Position numbers and translations under genes: made by a program
NCBI GenBank assembly: GCA_041660815.1
Contig: JBAZVN010000003.1
Span: 1-64,000 of the forward strand
DNA from: PALSA-1006 sp041660815
GTDB taxonomy: Bacteria > Pseudomonadota > Gammaproteobacteria > Burkholderiales > Gallionellaceae
Length of the DNA stretch: 64,000 nt
Direction of reading: 5' to 3'
The notes under the pieces: generated by a model
What the model saw: only the letters and a program-made list of their open reading frames with translations
What the model was told of the DNA's origin: nothing
Databases searched by the model: none
Part shown: in pieces, positions 36,201 through 43,774 of the stretch
Numbering within the stretch: position 1 is the stretch's first letter
Layout: each line of letters starts with the position of its first letter

Positions 36201-36579
36201 TTTCCATCAAAATGCCCGTATCAACCGGCTTCACAATAAATTTGGTCACCCCCAAGTCAATCGAGGACAGCAAAATGTCGCTTTCGTTATGCGCTGAAAT
36301 AAAAATCACCGGCTGATTAGGCGATTTTTCACGAATAGCCCGACACATAGCCAAACCGTCCATTTCGCCCATACGAATGTCTGAAATCACCAAATCAGGG
36401 TGCAATTCATTGAACGTGCTTAATCCGGCTTCACCGTTATGCGCGGTGTGAACTTGCGCAACCCGGCGCGATAAATAACTCGCCATACTGTCGCGCACAT
36501 CGGCATCATCTTCCACAAACAACACCGACAATTTGCTCACCAACTGGGAATTGGACTGCTTGGTATTAATGGATAACAT
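33220..36579 (-). CDS. REC-PP2C-REC-PAS-GGDEF-EAL multidomain signalling protein
   Basis: 1119 residues, no membrane segments. In order: receiver 1 (about 16-130, Asp67 in VISDIRM), a SpoIIE-type PP2C phosphatase (about 185-410; SGDFY, VDGAGHGLSA, FTDGLLD), receiver 2 (about 438-550, LSDIQMPHMTG), PAS (about 565-680), GGDEF (about 690-850) and EAL (about 860-1115). The cyclase motif GGDEF is intact but the inhibitory RxxD site has Asn for Arg (NMGD). The EAL and DDFGTGYSSL motifs are intact. Joining a Ser/Thr phosphatase to both c-di-GMP enzymes in one chain with two receivers is unusual. It overlaps the upstream PAS kinase gene by 14 bases, making that kinase its likely phosphodonor. The STAS protein downstream is a candidate phosphatase substrate. 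Confidence 0.9.
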   Translation of the reverse strand: MLSINTKQSNSQLVSKLSVLFVEDDADVRDSMASYLSRRVAQVHTAHNGEAGLSTFNELHPDLVISDIRMGEMDGLAMCRAIREKSPNQPVIFISAHNESDILLSSIDLGVTKFIVKPVDTGILMETIGNVANMLEEQRDIASQMQHITSILHESDYEKDCVKNYVARYLESNHHDEIAELRHLNIPKLEVSGDFYCVAQHQDDLYVMLVDGAGHGLSAVLPALHIPRIFQQDAEKGYSLLTIAAELNHSLFSENITGHFAATTFIRCNPHEQFIEVLNCGNPGTLIFDEAGKLLHAATSKTTALGMVTQSEFSAELERFKVDKNARIYLFTDGLLDTLQAENPEFNEAALQAMLGNAAEPAQADLNSGELSENEPAMSGVCGFDAVANKVQAVPPHCKVDDVTLLEIQFDCERASMQIELPLEAASNHDEVEEAVDLSKMTLLYVEDDDLTRDYLALYLNRRIGMVYVAKDGREGLALFKKHRPQIVLSDIQMPHMTGLDMAEEIRKLDKFVPIIVTSGSDNAEDAERMFDMGISRFHMKPLDPAKLTQTIQSCIRQSEVLSRLHLSASAFQASSLAVVTADQDRHIVAVNEAFTRNTGFSLAEVMGNNPVMLSSGKLSVDQHQDMWRTLEAQGSWSGELQCQHKNGESVFEWVTVNAVKNFQGGVTGYHFIFSDISERKMNEEKTLQLTLHDSLTQLPNRTMLKSKLNERLEQAKQRMENLALAYINIDHFTEINNALGVRVGDEVLYEIAQRILANVNMGDGVFSMGGDEFAVLIGHDGDKEVIRKAIEKISSAIRQPIEIRGQAFHLRESIGVGLYPADGENCEQLLKSAGSAMTHAQRSGGNTYRFYDRSLSQRDERHVLLQQGMKPGLKNNEFYMVYQPKYSLGRQRVVGAEALLRWVHPSLGPISPVEFIPLAESSGVVIEMTDWIIDTVCAQLADWRRRGIEQVPVSINISPLHFTRGDLVLSLVKALNKWDISPALLPIEVTEGVVMDASDTVMRILRELKAMGFHLSIDDFGTGYSSLKYLREMPVSELKIDRSFIIGIPEEGENMDASATTIVRTIILLAADFNLTVVAEGVETEHQKNFLQANDCDVIQGFWFSKPVAADDFAVLLK

Positions 36580-37870
36580 GCTGGCCTCCTGCTTCGGCTT
36601 TCGGTAAGTTTAGACAAAATCTGGCACCCTCCGCCACGTTTTCTACCGCGATGCGTCCATTCATATTTTTCTCGATTGATACCACCGTCATATATAAACC
36701 GATGCCGACCCCGTACTCTTTGGTCGTGAAATGCGGCTCAAATATTTTCGGGAAGATTTCGTCGGGAATGCCCCCCCCGTTATCGGTAATGGTGTGCACA
36801 CCAAACTCTCCCAGCTCGCTGATTTCAATCACGATTTCACCCTCGTCTTTCTTTCGATCGACGATTGCATCTTTGGCATTACTCAAAATATTCATCACTG
36901 CCTGTGAATATTCATTGGCATAGCCCTTCACAAAAACATCCTGTTCGCAGCGCACCACAATATTGATGTTGTGAACCTTCATGGCGGCTTCGACCAAATT
37001 CAGACATTCTTCGGTTACTTTTTTCAGGCTGAAGGTGCCCAACGTCTTGTCATCGCGAAAGAAATGCCGAAAATCGTCAATCGTGTTGGACATTTTTTGA
37101 ATAATTTTTCGCGACTTGGATGTTGCGGTTTGAATATAAGCCAGATCACATTCGCCAAACAGCGAGGCGTCTTCCAGGTCACTCAAAATTAACCCCAAAG
37201 AATTAATAGGTTGGCGCCACTGGTGGGCAATATTGCCGATCATTTCGCCCATTCCGGCTAGACGCGCCTGACGTTGCATGACCAAATCTTTTTCAGCGCT
37301 TTGTTGCGTGGCGTGCAACAGTTGCTGCAAATGATCAATGCGCTCCTGTTCCATTTCTTTGCGTTCGGTAATGTCGATGCAGGTTCCGATGTAGCCAATA
37401 AAATCACCTCTGGTATCGTAAATAGGCGCACCGTTATCCAGTAACCAGCGGTATGCACCGTCTCGGTGCTGAATGCGATACTCGATGCAAAATGACTCGC
37501 GTGCATCGAAATGCTGGCGATACAGTTTTAAGCGCAATTCGGCATCGTCGGGATGAATGCGTCCGATCCAGGCACTACGCATATCCTGACTCAAGGTTTG
37601 TCCGGTAAATTCCTGCCACAACTTATTAAACCAATAGGAGGTGTGATCCGCATTGGTGCGCCACATCAATACCGGCGCCGCATCGGCAATAGTGCGAAAG
37701 TTTTCTTCCGCACCGTGCAAAGCTGCCTCCCAATGCGCGCATTCAGTGCGCTTTGCATGTGCCTGATTTTTTAACACCCGGTTAACACTGCACATCAGCT
37801 CGTCAATTTGATTCAAGCTGATGCCGGGTGTTTTGGCTTTAAAAGAGCGCGAATAATGGCTTGATTTCAT
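36566..37870 (-). CDS. PAS-domain sensor histidine kinase
   Basis: 434 residues, cytoplasmic. A PAS domain of the FRTIADAAPVLMWRT type spans about 57-170, a coiled coil follows, then a kinase core with phospho-acceptor His216 (GNIAHQWRQPINSLGLI) and a HATPase domain (NILSNAKDAI, DNGGGIP, GVGIGLYMTV). The HQWRQP form is common in kinases with PAS or Cache inputs. The 3' end overlaps the multidomain REC protein gene by 14 bases, and the two probably form a cognate pair. Confidence 0.9.
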   Translation of the reverse strand: MKSSHYSRSFKAKTPGISLNQIDELMCSVNRVLKNQAHAKRTECAHWEAALHGAEENFRTIADAAPVLMWRTNADHTSYWFNKLWQEFTGQTLSQDMRSAWIGRIHPDDAELRLKLYRQHFDARESFCIEYRIQHRDGAYRWLLDNGAPIYDTRGDFIGYIGTCIDITERKEMEQERIDHLQQLLHATQQSAEKDLVMQRQARLAGMGEMIGNIAHQWRQPINSLGLILSDLEDASLFGECDLAYIQTATSKSRKIIQKMSNTIDDFRHFFRDDKTLGTFSLKKVTEECLNLVEAAMKVHNINIVVRCEQDVFVKGYANEYSQAVMNILSNAKDAIVDRKKDEGEIVIEISELGEFGVHTITDNGGGIPDEIFPKIFEPHFTTKEYGVGIGLYMTVVSIEKNMNGRIAVENVAEGARFCLNLPKAEAGGQHVIH

Positions 37871-37891
37871 GGCGATATGTACTACGAATTA

Positions 37892-38254
37892 TTAGTTGAT
37901 ATCAGCCTGATGCTCCACCGCATTTGCTACAGGTACTGAACTTGATAATTCAGGCTGGGCTTGGTCAAGCAACGCAAAATATTGCATACGCATCTGGCCG
38001 TAGCTATCGCACAATTGTGCATTACACGATTCCAGAATAGCGATTCTCCGGCTCAACATTTCGGTTCTTTCTTCCACCATTTTTTCCAATCTATAACGGT
38101 ACTGCTGCAACTCACTTTCCATTTCACGCAAGCGAAAAGCGTTACTCTGATCCAGCTGCACCACCCGGCTCAAGCGTTTTTCACTGACCGGATTAAACCT
38201 GCCGCTGTTATTGCTTACAAAAGAGAGGGCTTCGTTTTCCATCATCATTCCCAT
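37892..38254 (-). CDS. Small coiled-coil protein with conserved C-terminal motif
   Basis: 120 residues. The central part is a coiled coil (FRLREMESELQQYRYRLEKMVEERTEML), followed by RIAILESCNAQLCDSYGQMR, the same motif found at the C-terminus of the PAS protein at 19623-20177. The start at 38254 is set by GGGAG six bases before; the frame is open to 38308. It lies 21 bases upstream of the PAS kinase gene, probably the first gene of that operon. Function unknown. Confidence 0.75.
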   Translation of the reverse strand: MGMMMENEALSFVSNNSGRFNPVSEKRLSRVVQLDQSNAFRLREMESELQQYRYRLEKMVEERTEMLSRRIAILESCNAQLCDSYGQMRMQYFALLDQAQPELSSSVPVANAVEHQADIN

Positions 38255-38748
38255 GTGAGTCTCCCGAAATAAAATGTGTTGGTTAAAAAAACTCATCAGT
38301 GCCCGCAAAAATAACGAATGAGTAAAAATTTCGCCTTCTATCCGGACGGCATTTCTGCTTGGAGAAACAACCCGAAATTCGATTTATTGGGATCTGTTTC
38401 CGGATTGAATGATAAGGAAAGAAGAGGAGATATTAAATACTGGAGATTGCGTATTTTAAAAGTATGAACAGAGTAATCACCATTACCCAAATACCAGTAA
38501 TACCCGCATGAAATAAGGCTTACAGAGGGAGGTTTTGGATATCTCACCCAAAAAATATATTTCGAATTAAATCAAATAGTTAGAGGAGTATTTGCAGAGG
38601 GGAAGTCAAAAATCCTGACAAATCATACGGTTGCCTTAAATCGTTAATTTAACGCTTATCTAAACAATTTTTCTGAAATTTTCAGATTGGATTTTCGGCT
38701 GACTACGGGAATTTCACAATCATCGCCACACAGCAAAAACATCCTTAC
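38255..38748. other. Intergenic region without a convincing gene
   Basis: This A/T-rich 494-bp stretch separates two minus-strand operons. It should hold the promoter for the coiled-coil/kinase operon. A plus-strand 49-codon ORF (38318-38467) lacks a ribosome site and is not called. I see no terminator hairpin or repeat. Confidence 0.5.
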
Positions 38749-41607
38749 TTATGTCGGATTCTCGCCCTTATTACCCGCTGAGAAAGGCAATCTTACTGTC
38801 ACACACAAGCCCCCGCCAAGCGCGTTGTCGAATGTGATCTGTCCGCCCAGTTGCGCGACACGTTCGCGCATGCCGCGGATACCAAAAGAAGTTGTCGCCG
38901 GAACATGCCCCTCCGGCAGGCCGCGACCGTCATCACGGATCAACAAGCGCACATGGTCGGCTTCCGGACAATACTCGGCTTCCACACAGGCGGCGCCGGA
39001 ATGCCGCGCGACATTAGTCAGCGCTTCCTGAAAAATGCGAAACAGGTTAATTGACGGCGTCGGCTCCAATTTGTAATCGCAATTTTTGCAATCTTTACAG
39101 CTTTGGTCATGGACGCACACGACCAGGCATTCAATGCCGGTAGACTGCTGAAATTGCTCCGCTTGCCATTTGATCGCGGCAAACAAACCGAGATTGTCGA
39201 GCACATCCGGCCGCATATCGGTAATGATGCGGCGCGTGGCCGCAATGGCATTTGCGAGAATGAACGACATCGACTCAAGCCCCGCAAACAATGACGAGCT
39301 CTTCATCTCCCCAGCCAGTTCAGAATCCAGCAAATACGACAACTTTAATTTGAGCGCCGCCAGCGTGCTGCCCAAATCATCGTGTATCTCACGTGCCAGA
39401 TGAGATTTTTCTTCCTCGCGCACAGACTGAAGATGAGCCGTGAGCTCGCGCAATTGCTGTTCCGTTTGCTTAAGCTTGGTAATGTCGCGACCGATAGTAA
39501 TGGCACCGGATATTTTTCCGTCTTCGGTTCGCTCGGCTGCGATACAAATAAAGCCGGTACGTACTTCACCCGACGGTGCAACTACCTTCATTTCAAACTC
39601 GCTACGCTCGCCCGTGGCGAGCGTGTGTTTCAATGCCTGCTGGTACGCTTCCGACAGATTCATGGGATTGTCTTCCTCCCACGTCTTGCCAAGCGTTTGT
39701 TTGCTCGTGACGGAGAACAATCGCTCCTGCGCCGGATTGACATAAGTACGACGACCTTCGTGGTCATAGCGAATCAGGATGTCCGGCAAATTTTCCGCCA
39801 GAGTGCGGAATTGTTGCTCGCTGGTGCGCAGCGCCTCCTCGGCAACTTTGCGCTCTGTGATGTCATGGACATTTCCGTACCAGATCACTCCACCGTCCGG
39901 ATGAGGCTCCGGGTTGGTATTGCTTTCCATCCAGCGCTCGCCTTTGGTGGGATGCAAAATGCGGTATTCCTTGTGCCAAGTTGTCAAGGAAATAGCAGAC
40001 TCGGCAATAGAGTCTTGTACCATTTTGGCATCATCGGGATGCGTTCTCGCCAGAAGTGGAGTTGCGTCAACCGCAACCTCTTGCGGTGTCAAACCGAAAT
40101 GCTCCCATATTTTTGAAGTCACATAGGGCATGCACATGCTGCCATCGGGCCGCAGGTAAAAACTGCCCATCATGCCGGGTGAGGATTCCGTCAATGCACG
40201 GAGTTCACGCTCACGACTCACCAGCGATTCTTCCATCCGCTTACGCTCGATGGCGATACTGGCCAAATGGGCGGCTTGTTCTATGATCGAAATGTCGAAT
40301 GCCGTGGGCGTGTGCGCCGCATGATGGTAAATGGCAAAAGTGCCCAGCACTTGGCCGGTAGAAGAGCGGATAGGTTGCGACCAGCAGGCACCCAATCCGG
40401 CCTTGGCGGCGAGTTCCTTGATGGAAGCCCAATAAGGATGCGTCTGAATGTCCGCGACAATGACACGCTCCTCGCTTGCTGCCGCCGTCCCGCATGAACC
40501 GACGCCGATGCCGATTTCAACACCCTCGATTGCCGCGTTATAAAAATCCGGCAAACTTGGAGCAGTACCATGGCAAAGACGATTCCCCTCCAGCAACAGA
40601 AGGCTGCAAATCATCCCGGGACGAAGTTGCTCCACGCCGCGCACAATGCCTTCGAGAATATCCGGCAGCAAATCACCGCCGGACAGAAGCTCAAGAATAT
40701 GACTGCGGAATCGTTCGTACTGTTCGGTAAACTTGCGCTCGGTGATATTGCGCACAAACACGAAGTGCACGCCGCCATCCAATTCCGAATAGCTGACGCT
40801 GACTTCAAGATCGATCAAGTGTCCCTGCTTATGACGCTGGCGCGTTTCAAAACGGTCATAGCCGACCTCCATGATCCTTTTGATATGCGCCACCGTTTCA
40901 GCGGGCTGTTCTTCAGCCTCCAAATCGTAGATGGACATGGTCAATAGCTCTTCGCGCGCGTACCCCACCATGTTGCAGAACGATTCATTGGCCTCAAGGA
41001 TGCGCGCATCCTCTACCCTCGCCACCCAGAATCCATCCAGTGAAGTCTGGATAATTTTCTGTTGCTCCAGCAAACGCCGTTGCGCCTCGCTTTCGCGCAA
41101 TGCGGCTTCCGCCCGCTTGCGTTCAGTAATATCGGTGAGCGCGAGGCGTACCACAGGCTCCCGACTATCCCTTGCCAAACGCAAGGAATCGATCTGAACA
41201 TCAATGCGAGAACCATCGCCGCGCAGAATGCTCAGCTCGCAGGTCAGTTTGCCCTCATGTTGCCGCGCGGCCATGAAGTGCCTATTCCAGAAATCGTTGT
41301 CTTCGAGCGCAAGAAACTCTGCGAAACGGCGGCGGCGCAATTGACTGCACTCTTCTCCCAGCATCACGGCACCGGTGAGGTTAATTTCAGTTATCAAGGC
41401 TTTGTGGCTGAGGGTGATATAACCGACAGGAGAGAAGTCATAAAAATCGACATAACGATCACGCGACTCTTCCAACAGATCTCTGGCTTGCAACAACTCC
41501 TCTATCTGGGTTTCCAGATCGATCTGGCGCGCCTGAAGTTCAGTATGTTGCATTTCTGCAGGCGGGATCGTGGCATCGGTGCCGGGCATATCTTGACGCT
41601 TTTTCAT
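38749..41607 (-). CDS. Multi-PAS/GAF sensor histidine kinase of the HisKA_3 (NarX-like) type
   Basis: 952 residues, soluble. In order: helix plus PAS (DFYDFSPVGYITL, about 50-165), PAS (about 180-290), GAF (about 305-455), PAS (about 475-590), PAS (about 600-715), then a HisKA_3 core (SHLAREIHDDLGSTLAALKLKLSYL) and HATPase domain (FRIFQEALTNVARHSGA, IRDDGRGLP, GIRGMRERV). Between kinase subdomains lies a Cys cluster (CLVVC, then SCKDCKNCDYK) that could bind metal or a Fe-S cluster, although its role is unknown. The nearest response regulator, at 41822-42457 in the same direction, is of the matching NarL type. Confidence 0.92.
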   Translation of the reverse strand: MKKRQDMPGTDATIPPAEMQHTELQARQIDLETQIEELLQARDLLEESRDRYVDFYDFSPVGYITLSHKALITEINLTGAVMLGEECSQLRRRRFAEFLALEDNDFWNRHFMAARQHEGKLTCELSILRGDGSRIDVQIDSLRLARDSREPVVRLALTDITERKRAEAALRESEAQRRLLEQQKIIQTSLDGFWVARVEDARILEANESFCNMVGYAREELLTMSIYDLEAEEQPAETVAHIKRIMEVGYDRFETRQRHKQGHLIDLEVSVSYSELDGGVHFVFVRNITERKFTEQYERFRSHILELLSGGDLLPDILEGIVRGVEQLRPGMICSLLLLEGNRLCHGTAPSLPDFYNAAIEGVEIGIGVGSCGTAAASEERVIVADIQTHPYWASIKELAAKAGLGACWSQPIRSSTGQVLGTFAIYHHAAHTPTAFDISIIEQAAHLASIAIERKRMEESLVSRERELRALTESSPGMMGSFYLRPDGSMCMPYVTSKIWEHFGLTPQEVAVDATPLLARTHPDDAKMVQDSIAESAISLTTWHKEYRILHPTKGERWMESNTNPEPHPDGGVIWYGNVHDITERKVAEEALRTSEQQFRTLAENLPDILIRYDHEGRRTYVNPAQERLFSVTSKQTLGKTWEEDNPMNLSEAYQQALKHTLATGERSEFEMKVVAPSGEVRTGFICIAAERTEDGKISGAITIGRDITKLKQTEQQLRELTAHLQSVREEEKSHLAREIHDDLGSTLAALKLKLSYLLDSELAGEMKSSSLFAGLESMSFILANAIAATRRIITDMRPDVLDNLGLFAAIKWQAEQFQQSTGIECLVVCVHDQSCKDCKNCDYKLEPTPSINLFRIFQEALTNVARHSGAACVEAEYCPEADHVRLLIRDDGRGLPEGHVPATTSFGIRGMRERVAQLGGQITFDNALGGGLCVTVRLPFSAGNKGENPT

Positions 41608-41821
41608 ATCCTCTTCTCTGCGGCAAGTTGCATAGATTCGGATTGCGGCATGGTGGTGTTCTGCACGTTCAGTGCAAATATAGTTGAAGGGCGCTTCAAA
41701 ATTTCAATTTTCGAGGCTAGGCAAGGCGCGAACAAACAATTGTCACGCTGCATATAGATGGATATGTAGGGAGAAATTTTTTGTGAGCCACGCAGCATAA
41801 CGAAGTAAATTTATTTTTTTG

Positions 41822-42457
41822 TTAGTTAACTTTATTTGCGATGGCATAGCGGGTTAATTCGGCGACGCTGTGCAAATTTAATTTACGCATAATGTTGCGG
41901 CGGTGTACTTCTACCGTTGAGGCGGCAATATATAGTTTTTCGGCGATGGCCGACGAAGTCAGTCCCTCCGCTACTAATTCCAAAACCTGTGCCTCACGCT
42001 TTCCCAGACTGGGCACTTTGCCGGAATTAAACTGTTGATTGGCGCCCCCCATGACCGATTCAGCCACATCGGGACACAGATATTTACGATTATTGATGAC
42101 CGCACTAATGGCGCGCAATAATTCTTCGGAAGCTTCAGCTTTGGTCACATAGCCGGAGGCACCCGCATTCATCAAGTCCATCACATATCTTTGTTCCGAA
42201 TGTGTGGATAGGCCGATTATTTTGATGCCGGGAACCGCCTCATTGAGCAAACGTGTAGCTTCAATTCCGTTGACTTGCGGCATGGTGATATCCAGACAAA
42301 CAACATCGGGCGAAGTTTGTCGAACCACATCTACAATTTTTGTTGCATCACTGGCTTCTCCAACCACTTCCAGATTGTCTTGCCTTTCCAGCAAACCTCT
42401 TAAGGCTTCGCGGAACATCTGATGATCGTCCACCAGCAAAATACGAATTTTTTCCAT
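41822..42457 (-). CDS. NarL/FixJ-type response regulator with LuxR HTH
   Basis: 211 residues. The receiver domain (about 4-120) has the acidic VDDH pair, Asp56 (CLDITMPQVNG) and Lys in VTKAEAS. The LuxR-type helix-turn-helix (about 145-210) reads LGKREAQVLELVAEGLTSSAIAEKLYIAASTVEVHRRNIMRKL. It is a transcription regulator whose targets are unknown. It sits between one HisKA_3 kinase gene downstream and two upstream on the same strand, 25 bases after the nearest, so any of the three could phosphorylate it. Confidence 0.95.
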   Translation of the reverse strand: MEKIRILLVDDHQMFREALRGLLERQDNLEVVGEASDATKIVDVVRQTSPDVVCLDITMPQVNGIEATRLLNEAVPGIKIIGLSTHSEQRYVMDLMNAGASGYVTKAEASEELLRAISAVINNRKYLCPDVAESVMGGANQQFNSGKVPSLGKREAQVLELVAEGLTSSAIAEKLYIAASTVEVHRRNIMRKLNLHSVAELTRYAIANKVN

Positions 42458-42482
42458 AACTAACTCTCTGATTTTATTATTT

Positions 42483-43763
42483 TTATAGCAAAATTCTGGG
42501 AGACGAAATAAACACCCGAATTTTAGTTCCCTGATTCAGGGCCGATTCAATACTGAACTCTCCGCCGGCAACTTGTGCCATTTCTTGCATATTGATTAAC
42601 CCCAGGCCAATTGTACCCATTTTTTTTATTTGTTTCATATCGAAACCCACACCGTTATCCGCAATATTCAACGTGATGAAATGCGCATCATGGCGCAACG
42701 TAACAGAGATTAATCGGGCTTGCGCATGTTTGGCGCAGTTGGTTAACGCCTCCTGAATGATCCTGAATATCAGCGACTCAACATTGGCCTCGAAACGTGC
42801 CTCCCCCAGAGTGGACATTAATTGCACCGGCGTTTTAGTGCGTTGCATAAATTGCCGCACATAACCTTCTATTGCCGCCGACAAACCCGCGTAATCCAGC
42901 AACGGGGAACGCATATCAGTACAAATTTCCCGGATACTTGAATTGGTATCCTCCAGTAAAGCGCGAATATCATCAAGTCGATTTTGCAATTCGGCTGCGC
43001 TAGTTTGCGGGTCACTTATTTCCATCATATTCAGGTTAATTTGCATTGCTGCCAGATTAGGACTGGTGCGTTCATGCAACTGGGTTGCCAATTCACGACG
43101 GATACTTTCCTGTTTACCCACCAATTGGCGTGCTGCCTCGTCCAGGGTATTTAAGAAATGCATTCGTTCCGCATCCATTTTTTTTCGCTCGGTGATGTCA
43201 TTAAAAATGATGCGCACAACCCGTTTGCCGTCCCCCTCCTCGGCTAAAGCTCCGGTTAATTGCAGCCAACACTGCGGGTCACGTAGTTCAGCTATCGCCA
43301 CTTCCAGCGTGGAAAGTTCATCGCCCGCAAGTAGTTTCGTCAGCCAGTCGAAATAATAATTAACGCTGGTTAGGGCAAAATAATTATGCAGGGGATAATT
43401 AACCAGCTTATTGCGAACCTGTCCCAGCAAAGTCGAGGCCTTCAAATTACATTGCAGAATCTGTCCTTTTTCAGAGAGTGTGCAATAACCCGCCGGCGCC
43501 AAATCATACAAATCAAAATAACGCTGGCGCGCATTTTCCAGCTCGATTTGGGTCTGGCGCAATTGTTCGTTCTGCATTTCCAGCTCAATTTGATAAACGC
43601 AAAGTTCCTGCAGGACGCGCTGCATTGATTCGATCGACGGCGTATCCGGATCATTGAACAATTCCGCAGATTTTCCCCGCGCAATTTCCTCGGCTTTTTC
43701 GCGTAGCGCTTTTCTCGCAAAAAGCTCACCGACAGTTAAGTACTCTGGCTGCAGATTGCTCAT
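42483..43763 (-). CDS. PAS-HisKA_3 sensor histidine kinase
   Basis: 426 residues, soluble. An N-terminal helix (ELCVYQIELEMQNEQL) leads to a PAS domain (YFDLYDLAPAGYCTLSEKG, about 80-195). A HisKA_3 dimerisation domain has His in TQLHERTSPNLAAMQINL, and the HATPase domain contains FRIIQEALTNCAKHAQA, DNGVGF and GLGLINMQEMAQVAGG. The kinase half closely resembles that of the next upstream gene, indicating tandem duplication. It is 25 bases from the NarL-type regulator, which is its likely partner. Confidence 0.92.
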   Translation of the reverse strand: MSNLQPEYLTVGELFARKALREKAEEIARGKSAELFNDPDTPSIESMQRVLQELCVYQIELEMQNEQLRQTQIELENARQRYFDLYDLAPAGYCTLSEKGQILQCNLKASTLLGQVRNKLVNYPLHNYFALTSVNYYFDWLTKLLAGDELSTLEVAIAELRDPQCWLQLTGALAEEGDGKRVVRIIFNDITERKKMDAERMHFLNTLDEAARQLVGKQESIRRELATQLHERTSPNLAAMQINLNMMEISDPQTSAAELQNRLDDIRALLEDTNSSIREICTDMRSPLLDYAGLSAAIEGYVRQFMQRTKTPVQLMSTLGEARFEANVESLIFRIIQEALTNCAKHAQARLISVTLRHDAHFITLNIADNGVGFDMKQIKKMGTIGLGLINMQEMAQVAGGEFSIESALNQGTKIRVFISSPRILL

Positions 43764-43774
43764 GTCATATCACC

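Noticed and set aside
38318..38467. Plus-strand 49-codon ORF in the kinase intergenic region
   Set aside because: The sequence looks protein-like but there is no ribosome site, no family match and no neighbouring support.
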